Source: an uncultured Cuneatibacter sp. (GTDB taxonomy: Bacteria; Bacillota; Clostridia; Lachnospirales; Lachnospiraceae). From it: a stretch of 64,000 nucleotides of DNA. Made by a program: the position numbers and the translations under genes. The notes beneath the pieces were generated by a model. That model saw nothing but the letters and a program-made list of their open reading frames with translations. It was not told the origin of the DNA and did not search any database. The stretch is taken from assembly GCA_934234215.1 (NCBI GenBank), contig CAKQHB010000014.1, positions 7,919 to 71,918 of the forward strand, written 5' to 3'. Numbering within the stretch: the first letter of the stretch is position 1; each line of letters opens with the position of its first letter. Positions 1-8,977 of the stretch are shown here, piece after piece.

Positions 1-425
1 TCTCACACCTACTAATTTCTGATTCAAAGCGTTGCATTTTTGATACAACAACAGGAGGACGGTATCAACCATCCTCCTTCCTTTGTTCTATATGTACTAT
101 AACACCTATTTTAATTTCTGTCAACGAGCCAGCAAAACTTTTTTGCGAATTTTCTGTGTTCTTATGCTTCTGCTTCCATCCGCTTTTTCGTGACCATTCC
201 AGTCTCCGCCTCTATGCAGCAATATTCCAGCCGTCTGAAAGCCTGCTCCATCGCCGATACAGACCTGACCACGGAAATCCTGCTGGCCTGGCGTAAGGGC
301 AAGCAGCCGCCAGAAATCCAGGATTTTCTGAATATGTGGGAAAAGCCGGACTCACACCATGCAGGATTTCTTTTTTCTACGCGAACTGATGGATCTTCCA
401 CCTGTAATAACTGAGCCTCTATGTT
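1..425. other. Intergenic stretch without a recognised gene
   Basis: This stretch lies beyond the 3' end of the MFS gene. It holds a terminator-like hairpin near 53-78 and short open frames on both strands (about 162-414). None of these frames resembles a protein family I know, and none has a convincing ribosome binding site. It may be decayed coding sequence or the downstream end of a gene outside the window. I see nothing else in it. Confidence 0.4.
53..78. terminator. Terminator-like hairpin
   Basis: AGGAGGACGG (53-62) pairs with CCATCCTCCT (69-78) around a 6-nt loop, with one G-U pair. The flank on the plus-strand side is only moderately T-rich, so termination is possible but not certain. 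It could serve the MFS gene or a gene to the left of the window. Confidence 0.35.
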
Positions 426-1613
426 TTACTTTTTCACCTTGATCGTCGCCGCATAAGCACTGTTGCACAGTCCCAGCACCGCCGACAACACAAACAATGT
501 CTCGATGCCAAGTGTCTGCCAGATCCATCCACCAGACAGCGCAATCAGAATCGTGATTGCATGATTGACCGACAGTCCCGTAGATAATGTCGCTTTCACT
601 TCCTCCGGCGTATCGGAAATATCCTGCACATACACATTGGATGCCATCGATGCCAATGAGATCACAGAATCCAGAATATAATTCACACAGCAAATGACAA
701 ATGCCACAGGCATCGGGAAAATATGATGTGCAAATCCGTAAAAGAAGCACACGATCACCAGGATCAACGTATCAGAAATCATCACAACTTTATATCCCAG
801 CCGGTCAATGATCTTGCCGACAATCGGCGCTGCAAAGAAACAGCAGATTGCTGAAATTGCAAATAACAAACTGATCGTCATGGCATCTGCTCCATAAAAT
901 AATACGAGCACATACGGTCCGAATGTAAAGAACACCTGTTTTCTCGCTCCGTAAAAGACTTCCAGCATATAATACTTGCGATATTTCTTCCGGAAATAAA
1001 ACCGGCTCTTCGATTTGTCTGTCTTACTGATGCTTGTCATCTGCAGCGTAAACAAAAATCCGATTACGATAATCGCTGCTGAGCAAAGAAAGATCGGTCG
1101 ATACAGGAATGACGCATCTGCAAAAATTGCAAACACTACAATGATAACCACATATCCCACCAGTGTCCCGATCTGATAGATAGAGTTCTGCACACCCAAT
1201 GCTTCGCCGCCATGATTTTCTTTTGCATAGCCCAGCGTGATACTGTTTTTTGTTCCCTGCTGCATATGGTCACCCATGGAATACAGAAAAATCGCGAATA
1301 TCGCGAATGCCTTTCCATAAGGCAGGATTCCCTGCAGCGTCATGCCCACAACCATGATCACCGCACCGATTTTGTAGATCCGCTCCGCCGGTGATGTATA
1401 AAACACTGCTAAAATCACCACCAGGAGCAAGCCCGGCAATTCCCGGAAGAATTCCGAAACACCTTTGTCAAACGCTGTCATGGACACCATCTCCGCCAGA
1501 TAGTTATCGATGACTCCTTTGTAGAATCCATACGATAGCCCAAATGTAATCAACGACATCAAAAATGCTTTGTACGGAAATCGCTCCTGAAATACTGCTC
1601 CCCACTTTTTCAT
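426..1613 (-). CDS. MFS transporter downstream of bile salt hydrolase
   Basis: Integral membrane permease of 395 residues with about twelve hydrophobic segments in two halves, as in the major facilitator superfamily. The open frame extends upstream to 1778, but I chose the ATG at 1613 because GGAGG stands just before it and the extra residues overlap the preceding gene and are not MFS-like. The gene begins 17 bases after the bile salt hydrolase stop, so the two are almost certainly co-transcribed. The substrate is unknown. Uptake of conjugated bile salts, or export of the cholate or amino acid released by the hydrolase, is an inference from context only. Confidence 0.85.
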   Translation of the reverse strand: MKKWGAVFQERFPYKAFLMSLITFGLSYGFYKGVIDNYLAEMVSMTAFDKGVSEFFRELPGLLLVVILAVFYTSPAERIYKIGAVIMVVGMTLQGILPYGKAFAIFAIFLYSMGDHMQQGTKNSITLGYAKENHGGEALGVQNSIYQIGTLVGYVVIIVVFAIFADASFLYRPIFLCSAAIIVIGFLFTLQMTSISKTDKSKSRFYFRKKYRKYYMLEVFYGARKQVFFTFGPYVLVLFYGADAMTISLLFAISAICCFFAAPIVGKIIDRLGYKVVMISDTLILVIVCFFYGFAHHIFPMPVAFVICCVNYILDSVISLASMASNVYVQDISDTPEEVKATLSTGLSVNHAITILIALSGGWIWQTLGIETLFVLSAVLGLCNSAYAATIKVKK

Positions 1614-1630
1614 ATGTTCCTCCACTTCTC

Positions 1631-2605
1631 TTAATTCTGCCACCGGATTTCTTCTTTTTGCAGCATCGGATATGCAATTACTTCCACGCCATCCAGATTC
1701 TCGCGATGCATATCCACTGCGGTAATCTGGTGATTCGTGTAGGTCGTGTAGTAGTAAATGCCTTTCTGTGCATTCCAACAGGACGTGTAGATCGTAATCT
1801 CATACTTGTCCTCTGTGACTTCGCAGCATCCGCGCTGCTGATCTACAGAACCTAAGATGTGAAAGAACTGTCCAACACTGGCTTCCTCTGTCTCATCCGA
1901 AACCGCATGCAGCTTTGTAAAAGCCACGCGAGCAAATCTGGACGCAGAAGAAAGATCTCCCGGAAGTCCCAGCGCTCCCATGCCACGGCTGTACGTCTGC
2001 AGGTCCAGCTGCTCCGAAAACGTATTTTCCGGCTGCTTCGTGGACAAATGTCTGTAATTGTTCAGCAAAAACATCTGTGTCTCAAAGGGCGGATTATTTG
2101 TCAAAACTCCCACTGGATTCTCATGCACATGCAGACCATCCATCATCGACTCTATCGTAATCGCACCGGTGCGGTCCGCAATGATCCAATGCAGCTGTGC
2201 TGCCGGAAGCTGCTCGCTGTAGGGTGTGCCCACCAGATTCATCTCGGCAAGCAATGCTTTCGCCTCCGCAAGATCTGCACACTGCGATAAAATCCACGGA
2301 ATAAATTCAAACTGCGCCACATTACGTCTGCCCTGCTGCACTTCTGCGTAATTTGCATTTCCAACAAAATTCAATCCAGCCATGCCAAGTCCCTTTTCAT
2401 TGACTGCATCATAGAACAGCGGGTAGTTGCCTGCCATATGCGCCATGCCAATGATCGCATAATGCTCTTCCGTCTTGCCATCATGTCGGAACTCCAACGG
2501 GTAGTTGCGCGGCATAATCGCGATCTGTTCCCCATAGGAAAACTCATAATCCAGCGTCCTGCCCATATAAAAATCTTTTGTCTGATACGTTGCTGCTGTA
2601 CACAT
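1631..2605 (-). CDS. bsh: Bile salt hydrolase (choloylglycine hydrolase, Ntn family)
   Basis: Cleaves the amide bond of glycine- or taurine-conjugated bile salts. The 324-residue protein has the family's usual length. It starts Met-Cys, so Cys2 is exposed as the N-terminal nucleophile after Met removal. Family catalytic residues are present: Arg16 and Asp19 (GRTLDYE), the Asn of GLNF (about residue 79), the Asn of GVLTNNP (about 172) and the Arg of SASRFARVAF. The C-terminal segment around KGIYYYTTYTN and ENLDG closely follows characterised clostridial bile salt hydrolases as I remember them, which favours this over penicillin V acylase. There is no signal peptide, so it is cytoplasmic. AGGAGG precedes the ATG. 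It is first in a two-gene operon with the MFS transporter. Confidence 0.9.
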   Translation of the reverse strand: MCTAATYQTKDFYMGRTLDYEFSYGEQIAIMPRNYPLEFRHDGKTEEHYAIIGMAHMAGNYPLFYDAVNEKGLGMAGLNFVGNANYAEVQQGRRNVAQFEFIPWILSQCADLAEAKALLAEMNLVGTPYSEQLPAAQLHWIIADRTGAITIESMMDGLHVHENPVGVLTNNPPFETQMFLLNNYRHLSTKQPENTFSEQLDLQTYSRGMGALGLPGDLSSASRFARVAFTKLHAVSDETEEASVGQFFHILGSVDQQRGCCEVTEDKYEITIYTSCWNAQKGIYYYTTYTNHQITAVDMHRENLDGVEVIAYPMLQKEEIRWQN

Positions 2606-2652
2606 CGCAATACCTCCTTATTGATAGTATATCCAAAGATCCGTGCAAAACT

Positions 2653-2689
2653 CTCTTTTGCTTTATGGCTATCCCATAAAGCAAAAGAG
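2653..2689 (-). repeat. Terminator-linked palindrome, copy E1 (inner hairpin only)
   Basis: A 16-bp perfect inverted repeat (CTCTTTTGCTTTATGG at 2653-2668 against 2674-2689) starts in the T-tract of the pckA terminator. It shares the TTTTGCTTTAT...ATAAAGCAAAA signature with copies near 14.6, 24.0, 34.6, 49.4 and 57.8 kb. This copy lacks the GC-rich middle and the distal hairpin. Confidence 0.7.
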
Positions 2690-2713
2690 GGGATGTGCCG
2701 AAGCACACCCCCT
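2684..2713 (-). terminator. Rho-independent terminator of pckA
   Basis: Read on the minus strand, GGGGGTGTGC-TTCG-GCACATCCCC is a stable tetraloop hairpin followed by TCTTTTGCTTT. The stem is 2703-2712 paired with 2689-2698. It lies 40 bases past the pckA stop. Confidence 0.8.
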
Positions 2714-2752
2714 TGGAGTTTTGGTATAAACTTTTCAGTCTACAATCAGCAA

Positions 2753-4357
2753 TTACAGCTGAGGACCTGCAGATACCAGAGCCTTACCAGCTTCGTTGCC
2801 TTCGTACTTAGCAAAGTTCTTGATGAATCTGCCAGCCAGATCCTGTGCCTTGGTCTCCCACTCAGAAGCATCTGCGTAGGTGTCGCGAGGATCCAGAATG
2901 CCGCTGTCAACGCCCGGCAGTTCGGTCGGAACTTCGAAATCGAAGTGAGGGATCTTCTTGGTCGGAGCGTTCAGGATAGCGCCGCTCAGGATAGCATCGA
3001 TGATACCACGAGTATCCTTAATGGAGATACGCTTTCCGGTTCCGTTCCATCCTGTGTTAACGAGGTATGCCTTAGCACCGCTCTTCTCCATCTTCTTAAC
3101 CAGCTCTTCTGCATACTTTGTAGGATGCAGCTCCAGGAATGCCTGGCCGAAGCAAGCAGAGAAGGTAGGAGTCGGCTCAGTGATACCACGCTCTGTACCA
3201 GCCAGCTTTGCAGTGAAACCGGACAGGAAGTAGTACTGAGTCTGCTCAGGAGTCAGGATGGATACAGGCGGCAGTACGCCGAATGCATCTGCAGACAGGA
3301 AGATTACGTTCTTAGCAGCCGGAGCGGAAGATACCGGACGAACGATGTTCTTAATGTGGTTGATCGGATAAGATACACGAGTATTCTCGGTTACACTCTT
3401 ATCGTTGAAGTCGATTACGCCGTTAGCATCCAGAGTTACGTTCTCTAACAGAGCGTCGCGTCTGATTGCGTTGTAGATATCCGGCTCAGAATCCTTATCC
3501 AGGTTGATAACCTTAGCGTAGCATCCACCTTCGAAGTTGAATACGCCATTGTCATCCCAGCCGTGCTCGTCATCACCGATCAGCAGACGCTTAGGATCGG
3601 TAGACAGGGTAGTCTTACCAGTTCCGGACAGACCGAAGAAGATAGCGGTGTTCTCACCGTTCAGATCGGTATTTGCGGAGCAGTGCATGGAAGCCATGCC
3701 CTTCAGAGGCAGGTAGTAGTTCATCATGGAGAACATACCCTTCTTCATCTCTCCACCGTACCAGGTGTTGATGATAACCTGCTCGCGGCTGGTGATGTTG
3801 AATGCTACAGCTGTCTCAGAGTTCAGACCCATCTCCTTGTAGTTCTCAACCTTAGCCTTGGAAGCGTTGTAAACAACGAAATCCGGCTCGAAGTTCTCCA
3901 GCTCTTCTTCAGAAGGCTTGATGAACATGTTGGTTACGAAGTGTGCCTGCCAAGCTACTTCTACGATGAAACGGATTGCCATACGGGTATCCTTATTTGC
4001 ACCACAGAAAGCATCAACAACAAACAGTCTCTTATTGGACAGCTCCTTCTTTGCGATTTCCTTTAATGCAGCCCAGTTCTCTTCGCTCAGAGGATGGTTG
4101 TCGTTCTTGTACTCATCGGTAGTCCACCATACGGTGTTCTTGGAATTCTCATCCATAACGATGTACTTATCTTTAGGAGAACGTCCGGTATAAACACCAG
4201 TCTTAACGTTCACTGCACCCAGTTCACTTACCTGACCCTTTTCATAACCGATCAGATCAGCCTTGGTCTCCTCTTCGAACAGCTGCTCGTAAGAAGGGTT
4301 GTGCACGATCTCAGTAGTTCCTGTGATACCATACTTGCTTAAATTGATCTCTGCCAT
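2753..4357 (-). CDS. pckA: Phosphoenolpyruvate carboxykinase (ATP)
   Basis: Interconverts oxaloacetate + ATP and PEP + CO2 + ADP. In anaerobic gut bacteria it often runs toward oxaloacetate, but the direction here is not shown by the sequence. The 534 residues match the ATP-type family. Visible motifs include TGRSPKDKYIV near residue 58, the kinase P-loop GLSGTGKTTLS (about 240-250), the metal and ATP site GDDEHGW, and the arginine-bearing NTRVSYPI segment. The N-terminus MAEINLSKYGI is typical of the family. It is a single-gene unit with its own promoter upstream and a strong terminator downstream. Codon choice is strongly biased, in keeping with high expression. Confidence 0.97.
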   Translation of the reverse strand: MAEINLSKYGITGTTEIVHNPSYEQLFEEETKADLIGYEKGQVSELGAVNVKTGVYTGRSPKDKYIVMDENSKNTVWWTTDEYKNDNHPLSEENWAALKEIAKKELSNKRLFVVDAFCGANKDTRMAIRFIVEVAWQAHFVTNMFIKPSEEELENFEPDFVVYNASKAKVENYKEMGLNSETAVAFNITSREQVIINTWYGGEMKKGMFSMMNYYLPLKGMASMHCSANTDLNGENTAIFFGLSGTGKTTLSTDPKRLLIGDDEHGWDDNGVFNFEGGCYAKVINLDKDSEPDIYNAIRRDALLENVTLDANGVIDFNDKSVTENTRVSYPINHIKNIVRPVSSAPAAKNVIFLSADAFGVLPPVSILTPEQTQYYFLSGFTAKLAGTERGITEPTPTFSACFGQAFLELHPTKYAEELVKKMEKSGAKAYLVNTGWNGTGKRISIKDTRGIIDAILSGAILNAPTKKIPHFDFEVPTELPGVDSGILDPRDTYADASEWETKAQDLAGRFIKNFAKYEGNEAGKALVSAGPQL

Positions 4358-4488
4358 TTTACCACTAACTCCTTTTCTTCATTGTGAATTATATCCGCAG
4401 ATGCAGAATCTGCGAAATCCCATAAAAAAGTGGTTTAACGACTCCGGTAAACTTTGTTCTAACAGAAGTCCCTCGGAATCCATTTAGA

Positions 4489-4517
4489 ATTATACTTGAT
4501 AATTTTTTATTTTTCAA
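4489..4517 (-). promoter_or_regulatory. SigA-type promoter of pckA
   Basis: On the minus strand TTGAAA (4512-4517) is followed after 17 bases by TATAAT (4489-4494), about 130 bases upstream of the pckA ATG. Between 4358 and 4627 I see no other feature. Confidence 0.75.
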
Positions 4518-4627
4518 CTGCTTTTGTATGAAATCTCTCTAAAGATTTCAATTTTTTCGACACAGCGCGCCGCCGGCTACATCTGCCAGCATCCATCCCA
4601 TGGGAATCGACCACCAGATTTTTTGTT

Positions 4628-7507
4628 TTAGTTCTTTCCGACATACCAGGTCTCCACCGGTCCAAGATATGTTTCTGCCGGTTTGTGACCTTCCTGATAA
4701 ACAACCAGCTTTTCCAATGCAAATCCCGGTGTCACAGCATAAATTCGAATCCGATTCACACCCTTCTCACAGGTAATATGGCAAATATGCTTGCGAATGT
4801 TGTCCAGCACTCCCGCAGACCAGGTCAGGTCGCTGTCATCCACACGCTGTCCCTCCGGAATGATATTGCATACCTGCACTTCTCCATCGCCACACTGAAT
4901 GCCATAGCAGATCGTGTTTTCCATTGTTGCCGGATTGGACGGATGTGCATAAACTTCTACGCCATACGTTCCGGCTTCCTCTGTCATGATCTGATATTCT
5001 ACATAAGGAGCATCTTCTCCGGCTGTAAAATACGCCGTTGTCGGGAATACCTTCAGACCGGATACTGTTCTGCCAAAGCCATCGATTTCTGCAAATACCG
5101 CACCGTCTCTGCCATCCCCCAGCTTCGTATAATGTCCTGCTTCAATAGATGCGTAGCCTCTGCGAGTGAGAAATGTGTTCTTTTCATAACTTTCAGTCGG
5201 CGCATTCTGTGCGGAAACTTCCACAATGCACTCGCCCACCGGTGTTGTGATATGGAATTCCCCCACCGCCTTGTCCGAACCAAATTCTTTTGCAATCTGT
5301 GCCCGGTCAATGGTCAGTACAATACGCTCCATCGGTTTTGCACCATTTACTGTACCGCCCTGCGTGCTGCATGTAATCCACGGCACGGTATTCTCGATCG
5401 TATATTCTCCATCCAGATCACTGATGCTGTACACCCGCAGCGCCGTCTCGTTCACATCCGGCTCCAAAAATGCGTCCACATACAGACGATTCGGCAACCA
5501 GCGCGTTCCGGAAATATGTCCCCGTTTTCCTTCCACTGTCACAACCAATCTCGGCTTATTTGCCGGAAAAACATGCATCTGTACCGGATTCTGGCACTCA
5601 TCCTCATTCCAGCGACGGAATCCAATGTGCTGAGACAGTCCCATTCCATAGAACTTGCCATCTGCCAATGCATGATACTCGTCCACAATTTCACGATCAC
5701 GCTCCAGGCATTCTGCGATTCTTGTGCCATACCCATTCGCAATGACCGCGCCCTCATTTGCATAATAATGATTCAGTCCTGCATATAACTGCATCTGATA
5801 CAGATTCAGATCTGCAACTGCCGGATAATAAATCAGAGAAATAAATGCCGTCAGCATCTTCTCCGGAACTAGCTTTCTCAGTTCTTCCGCCTCTGCCAGA
5901 AGACGCTCGACCTCTGCCAACAGACGCTCCGTCTCCAGATCTGTCACCGGATCATAAACATCTGCATTCATCGCCTCCGGACGACGCGCCTGCGCGATCC
6001 GCGTATAGCCATCCACAAGGTCGTATACCCGATCCAGATCGGCATCTGTAAAAACACTGCCAAACTGCTGCCTGATCCACTGTCTCGTATAATATTCCGT
6101 CTGGTTAATTGCCTTTGTGCCCCAGCGGTCAAAATCATATGCCAGATCTAAGAAATAAGCCAGCGGGAACTCCTGCGTACAGATATCGCCCACATTGACG
6201 ATCCACAGATCACGAATGCCGAAATCATATGCCATCGTCATCTGCTCCCACACCTTTGTCAGATGTGTGCTGTTGACCCACTCGTAAGAGATCGGCCATC
6301 CATGATAATCAAAATGGTAATACATGCCGTATCCGCCGGGGTGCTTGCGCATCTCTTCGGTGGGCAGTGTACGCAAATTGCCAAAATTATCATCGCAGAG
6401 CATCAGGATCACATCCTCTAACTCCTTGCAGCCAATCAGACCTTTCGCCTCTTCATTGCCGTAGAAAAACTTTTCAACTTCTTTATATAGTGCGATCATA
6501 CGAGGCACCTGACTCAGATCCTCGTTTACATATTTGCCAATCAGTTCTCTCTGTACTTTTAAAACCTCCCGCAGCAGCTCGATATTATCTGCCAGAGTCG
6601 CGTGCTGCCCAAGAATCGCAGTGTCTGCCTCGCCGCGCATGCCGACTGTGATGACATTTTCAAACTTGCCGCGCAGCTTCAGACCATCCTCCCAGAAGCG
6701 GATGATTCCCTCTCTGTTTGTCCGGAAATTCCATGCATCTCCATAAATAGAGTCCTTGCCCCGCAGATGCTTGTAATCTTCTCCCTGCCGCAGACAAGGC
6801 TCGTGGTGGGACATACCCATAATCACACCCAGTTCGTCCGCCAGCTCTGCATTTGCCAACCCCGGACCATCCTCGCCAAAACGGGAGGTCCACATAGCAG
6901 GCCACATATAATTACCCTTTAAGCGCAGCAGCAGCTCAAAAATATTCTCATAGGCTTTTGCATTAAATCCGCCAAAGTTTTTCATTACCCAATTGCCGAA
7001 CGCAGGCCACTCATCGTTAATGAAAAATCCACGAAACTTCACAGACGGCTCTCTCGAAATACAATTTTCTGCCTCTGTCAACTCTACAAGTTCCCGCTTT
7101 GTCGGCCAGACATGGCACCAGTTCACAAACGGAGAAACTCCCAGCGTCTCAGAGAGATGGAACAATCCATAAATCGTGCCTCTCTTATCGCTTCCGGCAA
7201 TGACAAGCATCGGCTGTCCCTGCATCTCTATCACTGCAAATGCATACACTTCCCGCTTTCCGCGCACTTTGGACAGGTCGATCGCGCCCGCCTGCTCCAA
7301 CGCGTCCAGCCTCTCACTCTTTCCAATCGTGCCAATTACAACTGCAGGATGTCCGGTCCTCGGCTCACTCACAAGCTCCGGCTTTCCGTCGGTAACAAGA
7401 CGCACATCCTCCCGAACTTTCTCTGCGATTTTTCGAATACCGCTGTATGCGGATGCTTCCAAAACAAAATCAGCGACTACGCCATTTTGAAAAAAAGAAA
7501 AAATCAT
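4628..7507 (-). CDS. GH115 family alpha-glucuronidase, cytoplasmic
   Basis: Glycoside hydrolase of family 115, whose members remove (4-O-methyl)glucuronic acid from xylan or its oligosaccharides. Recognisable family segments are FRGFFINDEWPAFGNW, GNYMWPAMW, MGMSHHEPCLR, LCDDNFGNLR and GMYYHFDYHGWP, in the usual order through the N-terminal two thirds. The last part (from about residue 690) looks like the beta-rich C-terminal domain. No signal peptide is seen, so it should act on imported oligosaccharides. The frame is open to a GTG at 7543 and has ATGs at 7519 and 7507. The GTG lacks a ribosome binding site. I took 7507, which AAAGGA and GGGGAG precede, but 7519 is possible. It is monocistronic as far as can be seen. 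Confidence 0.88.
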   Translation of the reverse strand: MIFSFFQNGVVADFVLEASAYSGIRKIAEKVREDVRLVTDGKPELVSEPRTGHPAVVIGTIGKSERLDALEQAGAIDLSKVRGKREVYAFAVIEMQGQPMLVIAGSDKRGTIYGLFHLSETLGVSPFVNWCHVWPTKRELVELTEAENCISREPSVKFRGFFINDEWPAFGNWVMKNFGGFNAKAYENIFELLLRLKGNYMWPAMWTSRFGEDGPGLANAELADELGVIMGMSHHEPCLRQGEDYKHLRGKDSIYGDAWNFRTNREGIIRFWEDGLKLRGKFENVITVGMRGEADTAILGQHATLADNIELLREVLKVQRELIGKYVNEDLSQVPRMIALYKEVEKFFYGNEEAKGLIGCKELEDVILMLCDDNFGNLRTLPTEEMRKHPGGYGMYYHFDYHGWPISYEWVNSTHLTKVWEQMTMAYDFGIRDLWIVNVGDICTQEFPLAYFLDLAYDFDRWGTKAINQTEYYTRQWIRQQFGSVFTDADLDRVYDLVDGYTRIAQARRPEAMNADVYDPVTDLETERLLAEVERLLAEAEELRKLVPEKMLTAFISLIYYPAVADLNLYQMQLYAGLNHYYANEGAVIANGYGTRIAECLERDREIVDEYHALADGKFYGMGLSQHIGFRRWNEDECQNPVQMHVFPANKPRLVVTVEGKRGHISGTRWLPNRLYVDAFLEPDVNETALRVYSISDLDGEYTIENTVPWITCSTQGGTVNGAKPMERIVLTIDRAQIAKEFGSDKAVGEFHITTPVGECIVEVSAQNAPTESYEKNTFLTRRGYASIEAGHYTKLGDGRDGAVFAEIDGFGRTVSGLKVFPTTAYFTAGEDAPYVEYQIMTEEAGTYGVEVYAHPSNPATMENTICYGIQCGDGEVQVCNIIPEGQRVDDSDLTWSAGVLDNIRKHICHITCEKGVNRIRIYAVTPGFALEKLVVYQEGHKPAETYLGPVETWYVGKN

Positions 7508-7609
7508 CTCCCCAATCATTCCTTTCTGAAATTGTTCTGACACTATTTTAACATAAAAGGATTTTTGTGGGGAGATGAAAATTTTTTCATTTTTCCGTGT
7601 ATTTTATTT

Positions 7610-8944
7610 TCACTTTCGGCCAAGCACTTCTTTTCGATACAGCAAAAATGCAACGCCTGCGGTCATGAACTCTGTGATCCAGAATGCATTCCACACGCCT
7701 GCCGGTCCGATGATCCGACTCAGCACAAATGCGATGGGAAGCAGGATGACGAGGTAACGCAGCAGGGAGATCACCAGTGACGGCATTCCCTTGCCCAGAC
7801 CTTCCAGAGCGCCGGATACAGTGACGGACACGCTGGAGATGATAAATCCAATACTGATAAACCGCAGTGCCTGTACGCCCATCCGGACAGTCTCTGCATT
7901 CTCTGTGAACAGACCGATGAGTGTTCCGGGAATCGCCATACACAGTCCCGTGCCAAGTACCATGACAGACATGATCAGCACCAGCGCCGTGCGGAAGATC
8001 TGCTGCACTCTCTTGTGCTCTCCCGCTCCGTAGTTATATCCGATCAGCGGACGCATACCCTGTACGACTCCATTTGCCGTCAGATACAGGAATGTCTGCA
8101 ATTTATAATATGCACCGAGAACGAGAACATAGCCGCCCGGATAAGCCGCCAGAATTCCATTTAAAGCAGATATCTGAACAGAAGGAAGTCCCATATTCAG
8201 CGTTGCCGGAATACCGACGGAATAAATCTTGCGGCACAGTGCGCCGTCCCAGTGCAGATTTTTCAGACGGATGCGAACCGGCAGCGGACGGACCACACAG
8301 AATGTCAGATATCCCGCCAGACTCGCCAATTGACCGATACCGGTGGCATATGCTGCTCCGCGAATGCCCATTGCCGGAACCGGACCGATACCGAAGATCA
8401 TGATCGGATCGAGAATGATGTTCACAATACAGCCAATCATCATGCAGAGCATCGACACTTTCATTCGACCTACCGACTGAAAAATCTTTTCGAAAGTCAC
8501 AGATACTGCCAGCGGAATCGTAAACCAGAACACCCGCGTCGAGTATTCCAGTCCCATCGAAAACACGGTTTCCGAGTTCGTAAACAACCGCAAAAATGCA
8601 GGCATGATGACCAGTGCACCGATCATCATGAGGATTCCGTGAAGGAAATTCAACAGCACGCCCATCGTTGCCGCATGATCTGCATCCTCCTGCTTTTTCG
8701 CACCGAGGTAAATCGCGATCACTGCATTGATGCCGATGCCAAATCCGACGCCCACCGAATTGATGATGTTCTGAATCGGGTAGACAAGGGAGAGCGCTGT
8801 CATCGCATCCTCACTGATCTTTGCGACAAAGTAACTGTCCACAATGTTATACAATGCATTTACCAGCATGGACAGTGTCATAGGCAGCCCCATGGAAACA
8901 ACCAGAGGCAGTACCGGTTTTTCTTTCATATATTCTTGATCCAT
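7610..8944 (-). CDS. MATE family efflux transporter
   Basis: Membrane protein of 444 residues with twelve predicted helices in two homologous halves. The N-terminal half shows the MATE pattern (ALYNIVDSYFVAKISEDAMTAL near residues 28-50, then a GFGIGINAVIAIYLGAK segment). Such proteins export cationic drugs or metabolites using Na+ or H+ gradients. It is the last gene of a minus-strand unit beginning at the response regulator (11893), 33 bases after nagA. Its ATG has only a weak ribosome binding site, and a second in-frame ATG lies five codons in. The substrate cannot be inferred. Confidence 0.88.
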   Translation of the reverse strand: MDQEYMKEKPVLPLVVSMGLPMTLSMLVNALYNIVDSYFVAKISEDAMTALSLVYPIQNIINSVGVGFGIGINAVIAIYLGAKKQEDADHAATMGVLLNFLHGILMMIGALVIMPAFLRLFTNSETVFSMGLEYSTRVFWFTIPLAVSVTFEKIFQSVGRMKVSMLCMMIGCIVNIILDPIMIFGIGPVPAMGIRGAAYATGIGQLASLAGYLTFCVVRPLPVRIRLKNLHWDGALCRKIYSVGIPATLNMGLPSVQISALNGILAAYPGGYVLVLGAYYKLQTFLYLTANGVVQGMRPLIGYNYGAGEHKRVQQIFRTALVLIMSVMVLGTGLCMAIPGTLIGLFTENAETVRMGVQALRFISIGFIISSVSVTVSGALEGLGKGMPSLVISLLRYLVILLPIAFVLSRIIGPAGVWNAFWITEFMTAGVAFLLYRKEVLGRK

Positions 8945-8977
8945 CTAATAAGTTCGTTGACCCTTTCTTTTTCTCCG

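Noticed and set aside
2438..3448. Long plus-strand frame across bsh and pckA
   Set aside because: It crosses two solid minus-strand genes and a terminator and has no protein-like pattern.
4536..4560. GAAATCT/AGATTTC hairpin after the GH115 gene as its terminator
   Set aside because: The stem is short and the T-run lies on the plus-strand side, opposite to the direction needed.
7508..7543. GTG start for the GH115 gene
   Set aside because: No ribosome binding site before it; in-frame ATGs a few codons on lie next to purine-rich sites.
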